From an uncultured Gammaproteobacteria bacterium (GTDB lineage Bacteria > Pseudomonadota > Gammaproteobacteria > Pseudomonadales > Pseudohongiellaceae), in the NCBI GenBank assembly GCA_913060495.1, contig CAJXRP010000012.1, positions 68,092 through 103,530 of the forward strand: a stretch of DNA of 35,439 nucleotides, read 5' to 3'. The translations under genes were made by a program, and so were the position numbers. This document shows positions 1-9,640 of the stretch, one piece after another; within the stretch, counting starts at the first letter, position 1, and each line of letters starts with the position of its first letter. The notes under the pieces are model-generated. The model was given only the letters and a program-made list of their open reading frames with translations, searched no databases and was not told the DNA's origin.

Positions 1-582
1 ATAGTCGATCAGGGCGTACATGCCATAGGGCGTTTGTGAGTTGGCGATCTCATAGAAGCGAGTCTGCACGGAGCGACGTGTAGAAGGTTCTAATTCGCCG
101 AAAAGATCTGCCGTGGAGTCATGTAATCTTTCGACGATAAACCGTACTTGCAGCTCGGTGGTCGAGCCTAGGAATTCGCGTAGCTGCCGCATTCTCTGGC
201 TGTCGAGCTCGGTTAGAAATTGCTCTCTGCTCTGCCAGGGAGAGTCGGGGTTTTCTGTTGTCTCTAACCATTCAGGTAATGTGTAGCCGTGCTTCTTGTA
301 GAAGGCTAGCAAGCTTGGAAAAGTTTCTTCGAAGCGCTCATTTTGCTGTGTGCGGTACCAAATAAAATGGCCTATGCCGAGTGAGGGGAAATCCTCGCCT
401 TCGTTCCAGCTGGTAAGGCAGCTAAATTTTCTGTTGCACTCGTTTGCAAAGACACGATCGCCTAGCCAATCCATCTGCTCTGGATTGAACTGTGGGAGTT
501 GCCCCCAAACCGGCGGAATTACTGCGATCTGCAGCAGTACTATCAACAAATATCTATTGAAACTGATTGAAATAACTGGCAT
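1..582 (-). CDS. Conserved exported protein of unknown function (partial, C-terminus outside the window)
   Basis: An open frame runs leftward from an ATG at 582 to the window edge, giving 194 residues without a stop. The first ~27 residues form a Sec-type signal peptide (hydrophobic run at residues 11-26 ending in VWG, followed by QLPQ), so the product is probably periplasmic. The mature part has a Cys/Trp-rich block: NEC at 48-50, SWNEGED at 58-64 and SLGIGHFIWY at 67-76. I recognise this as a pattern of a widespread uncharacterised proteobacterial protein family, but no activity can be assigned from it. The start is chosen because it alone gives an intact signal peptide; no clear Shine-Dalgarno sequence precedes it. 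The gene is divergent from the GspE-like gene at 783. Confidence 0.72.
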   Translation of the reverse strand, partial: MPVISISFNRYLLIVLLQIAVIPPVWGQLPQFNPEQMDWLGDRVFANECNRKFSCLTSWNEGEDFPSLGIGHFIWYRTQQNERFEETFPSLLAFYKKHGYTLPEWLETTENPDSPWQSREQFLTELDSQRMRQLREFLGSTTELQVRFIVERLHDSTADLFGELEPSTRRSVQTRFYEIANSQTPYGMYALIDY

Positions 583-782
583 TTTGATTTGTTATTACAA
601 GATTAAAGAAAAAAAGAGCAATATAGACTTGTTATCGGCCAAAACCTCGGAATATGCGGAATTTGGCACTATTTTCGTCACATATCGACGGGCAAAGCAC
701 GTAGAATGGGCCTCGATTGGGGTCAGGGTCGAACAGACCAAGAAAACATCTGAATAAGAGATGCTGGAAATACTGAAAAACA
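583..782. other. Divergent intergenic region
   Basis: This 200-base gap separates the leftward exported-protein gene from the rightward GspE-like gene, so it must hold promoters for both. Its left half is AT-rich. I see no convincing -35/-10 pair, operator palindrome or RNA gene. Short open frames here have no ribosome site or recognisable product. Confidence 0.5.
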
Positions 783-3092
783 ATGACTGAAACAGCTAGC
801 ACAGACATAGAGATTGAAATCCCACCGGCACCGGTTGTGGAGAAGCAGGATGAGTTTGTCGCTAATTTGTCCAAGATCTATCAGCGCCTCAAATACAGCA
901 AAAAATTAAAGACCTCCATGAAGGAAGTCGAGCAAGACTTGCTTGGGTTGCTTGACGTCAAACTGTTCACGATCTACCAAAGTGTAGACAACGGTAAGGA
1001 AATTCTCGCCAGTTTTAAAGGCGGCGATCCTGACGACGATGATTCCATAGAGATCAGAGTGCCGTTCAGTCCGACATCGCTGGCAGGCTATGTTGCACTT
1101 AGCCAAAGAGCTCTTGTTATTAAGAATGTCTTGAATAGCGAAGAGTTGATCGACATCCATCCGCGTCTGCAATTCGATAAACGTTTCAGTGAAGCTAAAG
1201 GCTGGAATGTAAAGTCCATGATCATTGTTCCCATCAAGGATGAAATCTTGTTGGGTGTCATGCAGCTAATCAATTTCGAGGGCGATCGAGAGTTCACAAA
1301 GACTGACCTGAAGCACGCCATGATGGTCAGTCAGATGCTGGCTAAACAGTTCCGTTCTTCTTTGCAGAGCACGCAAGGTCCTTATGATTATCTTGTGCAG
1401 AAAAGTAAGCTCACTGGGGTTGAGCTAGCAGAGCTGCAAAACAATGTTTCACTCTACGGCGGTTCAGTCAGCCGTAGTCTCATGGAAGAGTACAATATCG
1501 AAGCTGACGATATCGGCAAGTCATTGGAGCACTACTATCGTGTTCCTTATATGAAGTATGACTCGGATCATGAGCTGCCCTTCGATCTGCTGGAAAATAT
1601 CGGTGTAAGTTACCTCAAAAGCAATCTCTGGTTGCCGGTTGCGGGTGACAAGGAGGAGGCAGTAATCCTCATTGATGACCCTTCCGATTATCAGCGCATC
1701 ATGGAAATTCAGGGTGTTGTTAATGCCAGAAATTACGTCTTCCGTGTCGGCCTTCCTGAGCATATTCACCAATTCTTGCGCGGCGATGCCGATGCAGATA
1801 TGGAAGCGGGTTTCGATGATGTATTCGATTCGCTTGGAGGCGAGGGTGGTATCGAAGTCGATGCCGAAGGTGATGATGAGGAAGATGAAGGCTTAGCAGC
1901 TACATCTGGCATCATTCAGCTGGTTAATCGCATCATCACCGAATCGGAACGATTGGGTGCCTCGGATATTCATATCGAGCCCGGTAAAGACGATGCGCCA
2001 GGTGGCGTCCGGATTCGTGTCGATGGTATTTGTAGAGAACTACTTAAGGTACCAAAAGAACACTGTGCGGCATTGATTGCTCGCGTTAAGGTTATCTCTA
2101 GGTTGAACATCGCTGAGAAGCGCCTGCCACAGGATGGTAAGTGTAAGCTCAAGGTTAGAGGCCAGCGCCTCGAACTTCGTGTTGCCACCGTACCAACCGT
2201 CCAAGGTGAGAGCGCTGTACTGCGTATTCTCGCGGCCGGTGCCGCAATGCCATTAGAGAAATTGAATCTAAGCCCCAGAAACCTTGAAAAGGTTATCGAT
2301 GCATCGGCTCACCCACATGGACTGTTCCTAGTTGTGGGGCCAACCGGTTCTGGTAAGACGACTACCTTGCACGCTGTGCTCGGGTACATCAATAAGCCCG
2401 ACAAAAAGATTTGGACGGCGGAAGATCCGGTAGAGATAACACAACCGGGTCTGCAGCAGGTGCAGATGCTACCGAAGATTGATTTCACCTTTGCAACGGC
2501 AATGCGCGCCTTCCTGCGTGCCGACCCTGACGTGATTCTGATTGGTGAGATGCGCGACCATGAAACCGCGAGTATCGGTGTCGAGGCGTCCCTAACGGGT
2601 CACTTGGTTCTATCCACCTTGCACACTAACTCCGCACCAGAAACGATTACTCGTCTACTCGATTTGGGTTTAGACCCCGTTAACTTTTCCGACGCGTTGC
2701 TAGGTGTATTGGCGCAGCGATTGATGAGAACACTCTGCGGTAAATGCAAGCAACCGTACAAGCCCGATAAGAAAGAGCTGGATCATCTGGTCGATGCCTA
2801 CGGCCGCGAAGCATTCAAAGACCTTCCTTATGATCTGGACAATATTGAATTGCAGGGGCCTATTGGCTGCGATGACTGTGGCGGCACCGGATATAAAGGT
2901 CGAACAGGCATACACGAATTGCTAATGGGTACCAATGAATTGCAGGCCATGATCTACAATAAAGCGGAGCTCGATGTGATACGCGAGCAGGCGTTGAAAG
3001 ATGGCATGCAAACCATGAAGCAAGATGGCATCGAGAAAATATTCATGGGTCTAAGTGACTACCAACAACTATTGCGGGTTGTTGCTGAGTAG
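783..3092 (+). CDS. GspE/PilB-family secretion ATPase with N-terminal GAF domain
   Basis: A 769-residue protein in three parts. Residues ~25-195 look like a GAF sensor domain. Residues ~200-335 resemble the GspE/MshE N-terminal domain. Residues ~375-769 are the type II/IV secretion ATPase core. Walker A is GPTGSGKT at 519-526, the Walker B region is DPDVILIGEMRD at 581-592, the His box is GHLVLSTLHTN at 606-616, and a zinc site of two CxxC pairs sits at Cys652/655 and Cys696/699. An acidic linker (~355-376) joins sensor and motor. The motor is fully conserved, so ATP hydrolysis driving pilus or pseudopilus assembly is expected. No pil or gsp partner gene lies nearby. The GAF domain suggests control by a small ligand or by protein contact, which is inference. 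The start at 783 has only a weak ribosome site. Confidence 0.93.
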   Translation: MTETASTDIEIEIPPAPVVEKQDEFVANLSKIYQRLKYSKKLKTSMKEVEQDLLGLLDVKLFTIYQSVDNGKEILASFKGGDPDDDDSIEIRVPFSPTSLAGYVALSQRALVIKNVLNSEELIDIHPRLQFDKRFSEAKGWNVKSMIIVPIKDEILLGVMQLINFEGDREFTKTDLKHAMMVSQMLAKQFRSSLQSTQGPYDYLVQKSKLTGVELAELQNNVSLYGGSVSRSLMEEYNIEADDIGKSLEHYYRVPYMKYDSDHELPFDLLENIGVSYLKSNLWLPVAGDKEEAVILIDDPSDYQRIMEIQGVVNARNYVFRVGLPEHIHQFLRGDADADMEAGFDDVFDSLGGEGGIEVDAEGDDEEDEGLAATSGIIQLVNRIITESERLGASDIHIEPGKDDAPGGVRIRVDGICRELLKVPKEHCAALIARVKVISRLNIAEKRLPQDGKCKLKVRGQRLELRVATVPTVQGESAVLRILAAGAAMPLEKLNLSPRNLEKVIDASAHPHGLFLVVGPTGSGKTTTLHAVLGYINKPDKKIWTAEDPVEITQPGLQQVQMLPKIDFTFATAMRAFLRADPDVILIGEMRDHETASIGVEASLTGHLVLSTLHTNSAPETITRLLDLGLDPVNFSDALLGVLAQRLMRTLCGKCKQPYKPDKKELDHLVDAYGREAFKDLPYDLDNIELQGPIGCDDCGGTGYKGRTGIHELLMGTNELQAMIYNKAELDVIREQALKDGMQTMKQDGIEKIFMGLSDYQQLLRVVAE

Positions 3093-3385
3093 CATAGTTG
3101 CTGGCTATTGGTGCTGCAGCCCTCCACGGGCTGATGGGCTCCAAGTATCCCTTTTTATCGTTCGACGAAGGTTCTTGCAAATTCCCCACTGTATTTGCGG
3201 GTTTTGCCGAGATACGACTTTCTTACAGGGCCCCGTCCTCTGTAATCTCGGGAAAAGTGCTGAATAGCGCACAACTAGGGTTTGAACCAGTTCATGTTCT
3301 GGGCTTTTGCCCACCCTAAACTCATCTGCTTGTTCTATATTACTTCTGAAGCCAACTGAAAGTGATTAGCTTTAGAGGTGTAATT
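3093..3385. other. Intergenic region downstream of the GspE-like gene
   Basis: A 293-base gap before the small membrane protein gene. It holds the 6-bp hairpin listed at 3117-3133 and, near its right end, the ribosome site GAGGTG of the next gene. Short open frames in the gap lack ribosome sites and overlap on both strands, and I do not consider them genes. I see no RNA gene. Confidence 0.5.
3117..3133 (+). terminator. Stem-loop after the GspE-like gene, possible terminator
   Basis: Perfect arms CAGCCC (3117-3122) and GGGCTG (3128-3133) enclose the loop TCCAC, 25 bases after the stop codon. A T-run occurs only ~17 bases further on, so this is a weak candidate for intrinsic termination and may instead protect the 3' end of the message. 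Confidence 0.35.
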
Positions 3386-3709
3386 ATGGAACGACAAAAG
3401 CAGTTAATTCAGCCGCTTGTTTATTGTGCAGTAGTTTTCATTACCTTAGGGATAGCGATAGCAAATGAAATTCTCGCCCGCTTCGGGCTAGAAAGTAATT
3501 ATATCGTCGTGTTCTCTATCGCTTTTTTGGTAGCGGGGTTATTGCTTAGAAAAAACCTTGTTCTGCTAATGCTTGTGCTGGTGGGGGTATTTGCCATCAA
3601 TCTGCCGGATGCCACACTCCTGCAGTATCACCTCGATCGTGACGTACTTCTGGCGATGGTGTGCGCTACCTTGTTGGTGCCTTCCGTGTATCAGCTGATC
3701 GTCAGCTAG
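3386..3709 (+). CDS. Small integral membrane protein of unknown function
   Basis: A 107-residue, strongly hydrophobic protein. Hydrophobic stretches at about residues 9-27, 40-53, 57-72 and 86-106 suggest three or four membrane helices in the inner membrane. A few charged residues (RKN near 55, HLDRD near 81-85) lie between them. The ATG at 3386 is preferred over a GTG at 3362 because GAGGTG lies six bases upstream. I do not recognise a family. It converges with the gene at 3719 with a nine-base gap, and a small hairpin (AGCTGA, loop TCG, TCAGCT at 3693-3707) overlaps its stop codon. Confidence 0.65.
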   Translation: MERQKQLIQPLVYCAVVFITLGIAIANEILARFGLESNYIVVFSIAFLVAGLLLRKNLVLLMLVLVGVFAINLPDATLLQYHLDRDVLLAMVCATLLVPSVYQLIVS

Positions 3710-3718
3710 AAGGGTAGC

Positions 3719-4153
3719 TTAGTTAGCGAGTATATTGGCGATTGCATCGAACCTGGTTACTAGCCAGCGATCGTCAATGAATTTCATATCTATCTCTACG
3801 TCAGCGGGAGTGTTTCGAAAGATAAGCTCAAGCTCGTAGGTTGCCAAATCGTCGCTTTGACCAAAGCGTATAAGAGCAATATCTGCATTCCCTCGTATGC
3901 TCTCTATTGATTCTAGAGGCCCCGTTTGGCGCACAATGCCGTTCACATAGCGCACAAGCAATTCCACTGGGACTGCTTCTTGAAAGTCAGGATGAGAGTT
4001 GTCAATTAACAGCGTTGGATAATCTTCGGGAAATGTATTCTGAACTATTTGCAGAGCAATTTCTTGGGCAGAAGCGCCAAGACGATTCGTGCGCAATATT
4101 GCCCATGAGAATACGGCGATTACTAGGATCAATGAGAGGCAAGCCAAAGTCAC
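3719..4153 (-). CDS. Signal-anchored protein of unknown function
   Basis: A 144-residue protein beginning with a hydrophobic segment (residues ~2-20) that is probably a membrane anchor or signal peptide. A ~120-residue soluble domain would then lie in the periplasm. The domain alternates predicted helix and strand and ends in YELELIFRN, EIDMKFIDD and WLVTRFD, a pattern like small NTF2/cystatin-like periplasmic domains; that resemblance is only by eye. The start is GTG at 4153. A stop codon lies two codons upstream in frame, so only this GTG or the TTG at codon 3 can start it. No clear ribosome site is visible. It converges with the small membrane protein gene. Confidence 0.6.
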   Translation of the reverse strand: MTLACLSLILVIAVFSWAILRTNRLGASAQEIALQIVQNTFPEDYPTLLIDNSHPDFQEAVPVELLVRYVNGIVRQTGPLESIESIRGNADIALIRFGQSDDLATYELELIFRNTPADVEIDMKFIDDRWLVTRFDAIANILAN

Positions 4154-4301
4154 GATTTAGCGTGAATATTTTCAATATTACTCCGCGCGGAATTGCCAAA
4201 AATTAACGCTAAGAACGAGCGGTAGTGTAGGCTGAAAAACTTCAATAAAAACAGTGATAAAGGAATTCTCACATTTCGTAAATCGCGTTTGATGCGAGAA
4301 T

Positions 4302-4310
4302 TTATGCACA
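4302..4310 (+). promoter_or_regulatory. DnaA-box-like 9-mer (TTATGCACA)
   Basis: The 9-mer fits the E. coli DnaA consensus TTATNCACA exactly. It lies in AT-rich DNA about 180 bases left of a second consensus box. A single 9-mer can occur by chance, so the support comes from the cluster. Confidence 0.4.
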
Positions 4311-4491
4311 AAAATTAAGCCTCTGTCACAAAACACTAAGAATACGCAGGTTTTATTTTAGATCGTAACTTCTAAAACTCGTAACCCGTTGAATAATATA
4401 CAAATAACCTATTGATTAAAATTTGATCAATTTGTGTCATAGAGGCGTATTTTCGAGGCTTGAAGCGATTCTTGAAGAATTACCCACTGAC

Positions 4492-4516
4492 TTATCCACA
4501 GATTCTGTGGAAAAAA
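4492..4516. promoter_or_regulatory. Inverted pair of DnaA-box-like sites
   Basis: TTATCCACA at 4492-4500 is the strongest form of the E. coli DnaA box. On the opposite strand 4508-4516 reads TTTTCCACA, one mismatch from it. The two form a perfect inverted repeat, CCACAGA and TCTGTGG around a central T. This could be a DnaA-bound control site for the gene at 4691 or part of a DnaA-titrating locus. A different palindrome-binding regulator is also possible. Confidence 0.45.
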
Positions 4517-4690
4517 ACTTTGCGGTAGATTAATCGAATTTCCTAGCATCCTCAATGGCTTAAGAAGGCTTGTTGGAGAGTGTGTTAGCAGTGTGCGCTA
4601 AGTGCCTATTTAAAAATCAGCCTAGAATTGCTCTATTTCTGAGGGATGGGGGTACAGACATTGAGATTATGCCAGCTAAAGGAATGTGTT

Positions 4691-5362
4691 ATGTTTGCAC
4701 TACCATTAGTTGTACAGCATTTTATTATGATCGAATTAACAGCCGAAATCCCATTCCTATGGCGCTTAGGCGCCGAGAGCAGCGACGGCTACTGCTCCGT
4801 ATCTATGATCGTACCCTGTCCGCCTGAGACCGAGATCAAAGACCTTACCATCGAAACCAGTGTCCTGAGTCTTTCCTCAGACAGCACCCGTTCCGAAAAG
4901 GAAGAGACGTTGGAATGGAATCAGGAAGACATTAGCTTATTCTTGAAGTTAGTAAATCAAAAGCAGCTCGCCAATAAGCAGCCAATATCCGAGACGGTGC
5001 GCATCGACCTTACCGATCCCGCGGTTATCGACATCATTCATATTGTCGCAGCGGCTGGCTTTGGCGTGGCGTTTACATCCTATGGATTATTGAAACAGTC
5101 AGGTGGTTTGTATCCTGTGCACAGCTGTGAGGTTGGTGCACTTGCCTCATTGAATACGATCATCGGATTCAAGCCCTGCATTGTCGTTGATATCGAAGAT
5201 GATGATGTTGTCTGTGTCTTGCTGGAAAATATCGATGTGCAGGCTACAGATGAGTATGATCAACTTTGCCGACACGACCTGTTGTTAGCAAAACGAGCAG
5301 ACATCCTGCATCCCGAATTTGCGGAAACTAAGGTTAAGCCTGAGGGCGCTGTGCTGCACTAG
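4691..5362 (+). CDS. Protein of unknown function
   Basis: A 223-residue protein. I do not recognise its family and see no catalytic motif. The ATG at 4691 is chosen because AAAGGA lies seven bases upstream; an in-frame ATG at 4646 has its purine run too close, and one at 4727 has none. The sequence is acidic and mostly soluble in character, with a hydrophobic stretch around residues 119-138 that includes an AAAGFGVAF segment. Four of its cysteines are spread through the protein rather than paired. A 9-bp hairpin follows directly (5366-5391). The upstream gap with DnaA-like sites is its presumed control region. Confidence 0.68.
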   Translation: MFALPLVVQHFIMIELTAEIPFLWRLGAESSDGYCSVSMIVPCPPETEIKDLTIETSVLSLSSDSTRSEKEETLEWNQEDISLFLKLVNQKQLANKQPISETVRIDLTDPAVIDIIHIVAAAGFGVAFTSYGLLKQSGGLYPVHSCEVGALASLNTIIGFKPCIVVDIEDDDVVCVLLENIDVQATDEYDQLCRHDLLLAKRADILHPEFAETKVKPEGAVLH

Positions 5363-5365
5363 CAT

Positions 5366-5391
5366 TTTTGCAGCATAACAGTGCTGCAAAA
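5366..5391. terminator. 9-bp hairpin between convergent genes
   Basis: Perfect arms TTTTGCAGC (5366-5374) and GCTGCAAAA (5383-5391) enclose an eight-base loop. It sits between the stop codons of two convergent genes, the usual place for a bidirectional terminator. The T and A tracts lie inside the stem, T first, so neither strand has a classic U-tract after a GC stem. Termination or 3'-end protection is therefore inferred from position only. Confidence 0.45.
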
Positions 5392-5400
5392 TCTGCCTAT

Positions 5401-6564
5401 TTACTTTGCGCGCTGGTTAAAACGTTTGCCAACAAGTGCTGCGGCAATATTCACTTTCTGAATATCGATGGCACCGCCCGCGATACCCCATCCCCATGCA
5501 TCCCGTAACTTCTGTTCTAGCGGATACTCTTTGGAGTAACCGTAGCCGCCCATTAGCTGCATCGCCTTGCCGGTTACTTCGCGTGCGGTCTCATTAGCAA
5601 AACACTTCGCGACAGAGCTCTCAGCGATAGAGGGGAGTCCCTTTTCAGCATTTACAACTGCACGGTAGAGTAGGAGCCGCGAAGCTTCGAGTTTCATCTT
5701 CATTTCGGCTATCTGTAATTGCACTGCTTGGAAATCGATGAGGGTCTTACCAAATTGTTGCCGTTCTTGAGAGTACTCTAAAACATAGTCAAAGGCGGAT
5801 TGGGCGACGGCCAATGACATCGTAGTATTGCCGCAACGTTCTAGGTCGAATGCATCCATTAATTTACCGAAGCCTCCCGCTGCTACGAGTATATTCTCAG
5901 CCGGCACCTCAACGTTGTCGAAATACATGTCGGCGCTTGCGACACCGCGGAAGCCCATGTGGTGATCGCGTTTGCCGAAGCTAAAGCCGTTGCTATCTTT
6001 CTCGACGACAACGGCGCCTATTGCCTTCGCGCCGGGACTATCATCCATTCGGCAATAGACAACATACGCCTCGGAATGGCCGGCCCCTGAGCACCAGCGC
6101 TTACTGCCATTAATTGTTACTTGATCGGATTCAAGCTTAGCTTGGGTAGTAAGGTCGGTTAGTGCTGAACCTGCATTTGGCTCTGACATGGAAACAGCGA
6201 CAACGATTTCGCCGGAGCACACCTTGGGCAGAAATTTTTCCCGCAGTCGATCACTGCCGAAATGTGCTATTGCCAAGCTGGGCCCGAAGCAGGACTCGAA
6301 TATGGGAAAGGCTACTGCGATTGAAACTTTGGCTATTTCCTCTAAGACGATCACAGCATCGAGGTGGCTCATGCCGGCTCCACCATACTTCTCGTCGAGG
6401 TTGACGCCGAGATAGCCTAATTCGGCATAGCGCTTACGTAGCTCGATTCCAGGAGGCTCGTCACTCTCTTCTATTTGCTTGGCGATGGCTGGCAGTTCTT
6501 GCTGCGCAAACTTACGTACGGATTGCTGCAGGGCGACTTGTTGTTCGGATAGAGTGAAATCCAT
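5401..6564 (-). CDS. Acyl-CoA dehydrogenase
   Basis: A 387-residue, full-length flavoprotein of the acyl-CoA dehydrogenase superfamily, which introduces the alpha-beta double bond into an acyl-CoA and passes electrons to ETF. The N-terminal helical domain (1-120), middle beta domain (SMSEPNAGSAL at 125-135, INGSKRWCSG at 151-160) and C-terminal helical domain (ERQQFGKTL at 267-275, QLMGGYGYSKEYP at 336-348) are all visible. At the usual C-terminal catalytic glutamate position the sequence reads IAGGAIDIQ (361-369), without Glu. Glu242 in FDLERCG matches the alternative catalytic position of isovaleryl-CoA dehydrogenases. The ATG at 6564 has AAGGA nine bases upstream; a longer frame from 6702 would add an N-terminus atypical of the family. 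The substrate is not predictable. Confidence 0.93.
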   Translation of the reverse strand: MDFTLSEQQVALQQSVRKFAQQELPAIAKQIEESDEPPGIELRKRYAELGYLGVNLDEKYGGAGMSHLDAVIVLEEIAKVSIAVAFPIFESCFGPSLAIAHFGSDRLREKFLPKVCSGEIVVAVSMSEPNAGSALTDLTTQAKLESDQVTINGSKRWCSGAGHSEAYVVYCRMDDSPGAKAIGAVVVEKDSNGFSFGKRDHHMGFRGVASADMYFDNVEVPAENILVAAGGFGKLMDAFDLERCGNTTMSLAVAQSAFDYVLEYSQERQQFGKTLIDFQAVQLQIAEMKMKLEASRLLLYRAVVNAEKGLPSIAESSVAKCFANETAREVTGKAMQLMGGYGYSKEYPLEQKLRDAWGWGIAGGAIDIQKVNIAAALVGKRFNQRAK

Positions 6565-6678
6565 ATTTCGGAGTCCTTGTGCTTCAGTTTTCAGTGCTGT
6601 TGCGGGGTATTGTAGAGTATCCATCAGACTACCCATAGACCCGCGTTGCAGGCCGGTTTCCCTACTCTTGCTCCCAGC

Positions 6679-6687
6679 TGTTATAAT
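6679..6687 (+). promoter_or_regulatory. Extended -10 promoter for prfC
   Basis: TGTTATAAT at 6679-6687 is a perfect extended -10 element (TGnTATAAT) on the strand of prfC. No good -35 box lies 17 bases upstream, as is common for extended -10 promoters. Transcription would start near 6694, giving a leader of about 110 bases. Confidence 0.5.
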
Positions 6688-6804
6688 CGCGCCCGATTTC
6701 ACTCGGCATCTAGAGTAAGTTGAGTATAAATCCTTCTAATTCTGCAATCTGAGCAGAGAGCATGCAATTGCATTGCCTCTGGTCGTAACACGGCAATCAT
6801 CAGC

Positions 6805-8391
6805 ATGGGTATTGAATCACTAATCGACGAAATAGGGCGCCGCCGTGTGTTGGCGATCATTTCGCACCCGGATGCCGGCAAAACCACCATCACTGAGAAA
6901 TTATTGCTTTACGGCAACCTGATTCAAGTTGCGGGTTCGGTGAAGAGCAAGAAGTCGGATCGCCATGCGACATCTGACTGGATGGCGATGGAGCAGCAGC
7001 GAGGCATTTCGGTGACTTCCTCGGTGATGCAGTTCCCTTACAACGGTCGAATGGTGAACCTGCTCGACACTCCCGGGCACGAAGATTTCTCCGAAGATAC
7101 TTATCGCGTGCTCACCGCCGTGGATTCTGCGCTGATGATTGTGGACGGTGCAAAGGGTGTGGAAGAGAGGACGATCAAGCTGATGGATGTCTGCCGTCTG
7201 CGTGATACGCCGATCTTTACCTTTGTTAACAAGCTCGATAGAGATATTCGCGATCCTATCGAGGTCCTCGATGAGATAGAGACAGTGCTTAACATCCAGT
7301 GTGCGCCTATCAATTGGCCATTGGGAATGGGTAAAGAATTCAAGGGCGTCTATAACCTGTATGAAGACAAGGTTTATGTCTATCAACACGGCCAGGGCAA
7401 TCAGATTCATGACGAGGTGGTAATCGATGGGCTGAACAGTCCAGAGACGGCACAGCTACTTGGTAGCTATACACAAGACTTCATCGATGAGATTGAACTG
7501 GTGCGTGGTGCCAGTCACGAATTCGATAGAGAGGCCTATTTAAAAGGGACTCTGACACCCGTCTTCTTTGGTACAGCTTTAGGGAACTTTGGCGTTAAGA
7601 AAATGCTCGAGGATTTTGTAGAGTGGGCGCCTGAGCCAAAAGATCGAGAAACAGAAACCCGTGTAGTGGCAGCGAAAGAAACGGACTTCACCGGCTTCGT
7701 CTTTAAGATTCAGGCGAACATGGATCCTAAGCATCGTGATCGCATCGCGTTCATGCGTATCTGCTCGGGTGAGTACACAAAGGGCATGAAGATGCGCCAC
7801 ACCCGCATCGGCAAGGATGTCAAAGTGGCGGATGCGGTGACCTTTCTTGCGGGTGACCGCGAGCAGGCAGAGACGGCAGTTTCGGGTGACATTATCGGGC
7901 TGCATAATCACGGCACGATACAGATCGGCGATACATTTACCACGGGGGAGGAATTGAAGTTTCGAGGAATTCCTCACTTTGCTCCTGAGTTGTTCAGGCG
8001 TATTCGCCTGCAAGATCCGCTCAAACTCAAGCAACTACAAAAGGGCCTGACGCAACTATCAGAAGAAGGGTCTACGCAGGTGTTCATGCCTCTTCGCAAT
8101 AATGATCTGATCGTGGGTGCCGTTGGTGTGTTGCAATTTGAAGTCGTGGCGTTTCGCTTGAAGGACGAATACAAGGTGGATTGCAGCTATGAACCGGTTA
8201 CGGTTTATGTAGCAAGATGGGTGGATTCCGAGAACAAGGCTAAGTTAGAAGAATTTCGGAAGAAGGCTCATGAAAACCTCTCGATCGATGGTGGTGGTTA
8301 TCTTACTTATCTTGCACCTACTCGAGTCAACCTGAGCCTGATGGAAGAGCGTTGGCCGGAAATTGAATTTCGTGCGACCAGAGAACACTAG
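6805..8391 (+). CDS. prfC: Peptide chain release factor 3
   Basis: A 528-residue translational GTPase in the cytosol that removes release factors 1 and 2 from the ribosome after termination. E. coli RF3 has 529 residues. The G1 loop is SHPDAGKTT at 20-28, G3 is DTPGH at 88-92 and G4 is NKLD at 142-145. The remainder covers the beta-barrel domain and the RF3-specific C-terminal domain. The start at 6805 reproduces the expected family N-terminus ([17 protein letters not shown]), although no strong Shine-Dalgarno precedes it. It is divergent from the acyl-CoA dehydrogenase gene and 81 bases ahead of tgt, with no visible terminator between, so the two may be cotranscribed. Confidence 0.98.
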   Translation: MGIESLIDEIGRRRVLAIISHPDAGKTTITEKLLLYGNLIQVAGSVKSKKSDRHATSDWMAMEQQRGISVTSSVMQFPYNGRMVNLLDTPGHEDFSEDTYRVLTAVDSALMIVDGAKGVEERTIKLMDVCRLRDTPIFTFVNKLDRDIRDPIEVLDEIETVLNIQCAPINWPLGMGKEFKGVYNLYEDKVYVYQHGQGNQIHDEVVIDGLNSPETAQLLGSYTQDFIDEIELVRGASHEFDREAYLKGTLTPVFFGTALGNFGVKKMLEDFVEWAPEPKDRETETRVVAAKETDFTGFVFKIQANMDPKHRDRIAFMRICSGEYTKGMKMRHTRIGKDVKVADAVTFLAGDREQAETAVSGDIIGLHNHGTIQIGDTFTTGEELKFRGIPHFAPELFRRIRLQDPLKLKQLQKGLTQLSEEGSTQVFMPLRNNDLIVGAVGVLQFEVVAFRLKDEYKVDCSYEPVTVYVARWVDSENKAKLEEFRKKAHENLSIDGGGYLTYLAPTRVNLSLMEERWPEIEFRATREH

Positions 8392-8451
8392 CCGGTGTTT
8401 TCTAATCAATTGTGAAGCTTCAATTAACAAGCCCTAGTTTATAAATAATAG

Positions 8452-9591
<1,140 letters not shown>

Positions 9592-9640
9592 ACCTGGATG
9601 CTAAGCACTTGAAAATAAGCCAATAATCCCAAGTTAGAGT

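Larger units (their letters stand above)
4154..4690. other. AT-rich intergenic region with DnaA-box-like sites
   Basis: A 537-base gap between divergent genes. The left two-thirds is strongly AT-rich, with a TTGATCAA palindrome near 4422-4431. It contains three 9-mers matching or nearly matching the DnaA box, listed separately. Open frames inside it, such as one starting at 4570, overlap the next gene in another frame and have no ribosome site. No tRNA or other structured RNA was recognised. Confidence 0.55.

Noticed and set aside
350..757. 135-codon plus-strand open frame over the exported-protein gene
   Set aside because: It runs antisense to a gene with a signal peptide and conserved-looking motifs, has no ribosome site, and its translation has no recognisable character.
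3098..3319. Short plus-strand open frames after the GspE-like gene
   Set aside because: Three frames on both strands overlap here, none has a Shine-Dalgarno sequence or recognisable product.
4154..4690. Chromosomal origin of replication
   Set aside because: There are only three box-like sites and none of the usual origin neighbours, so I report a DnaA-site cluster and not oriC.
4570..4827. 85-codon plus-strand open frame upstream of the unknown gene
   Set aside because: It overlaps the better-supported gene at 4691 in another frame and lacks a ribosome site.
6901..7410. 169-codon minus-strand open frame inside prfC
   Set aside because: It is an antisense shadow of a highly conserved gene.
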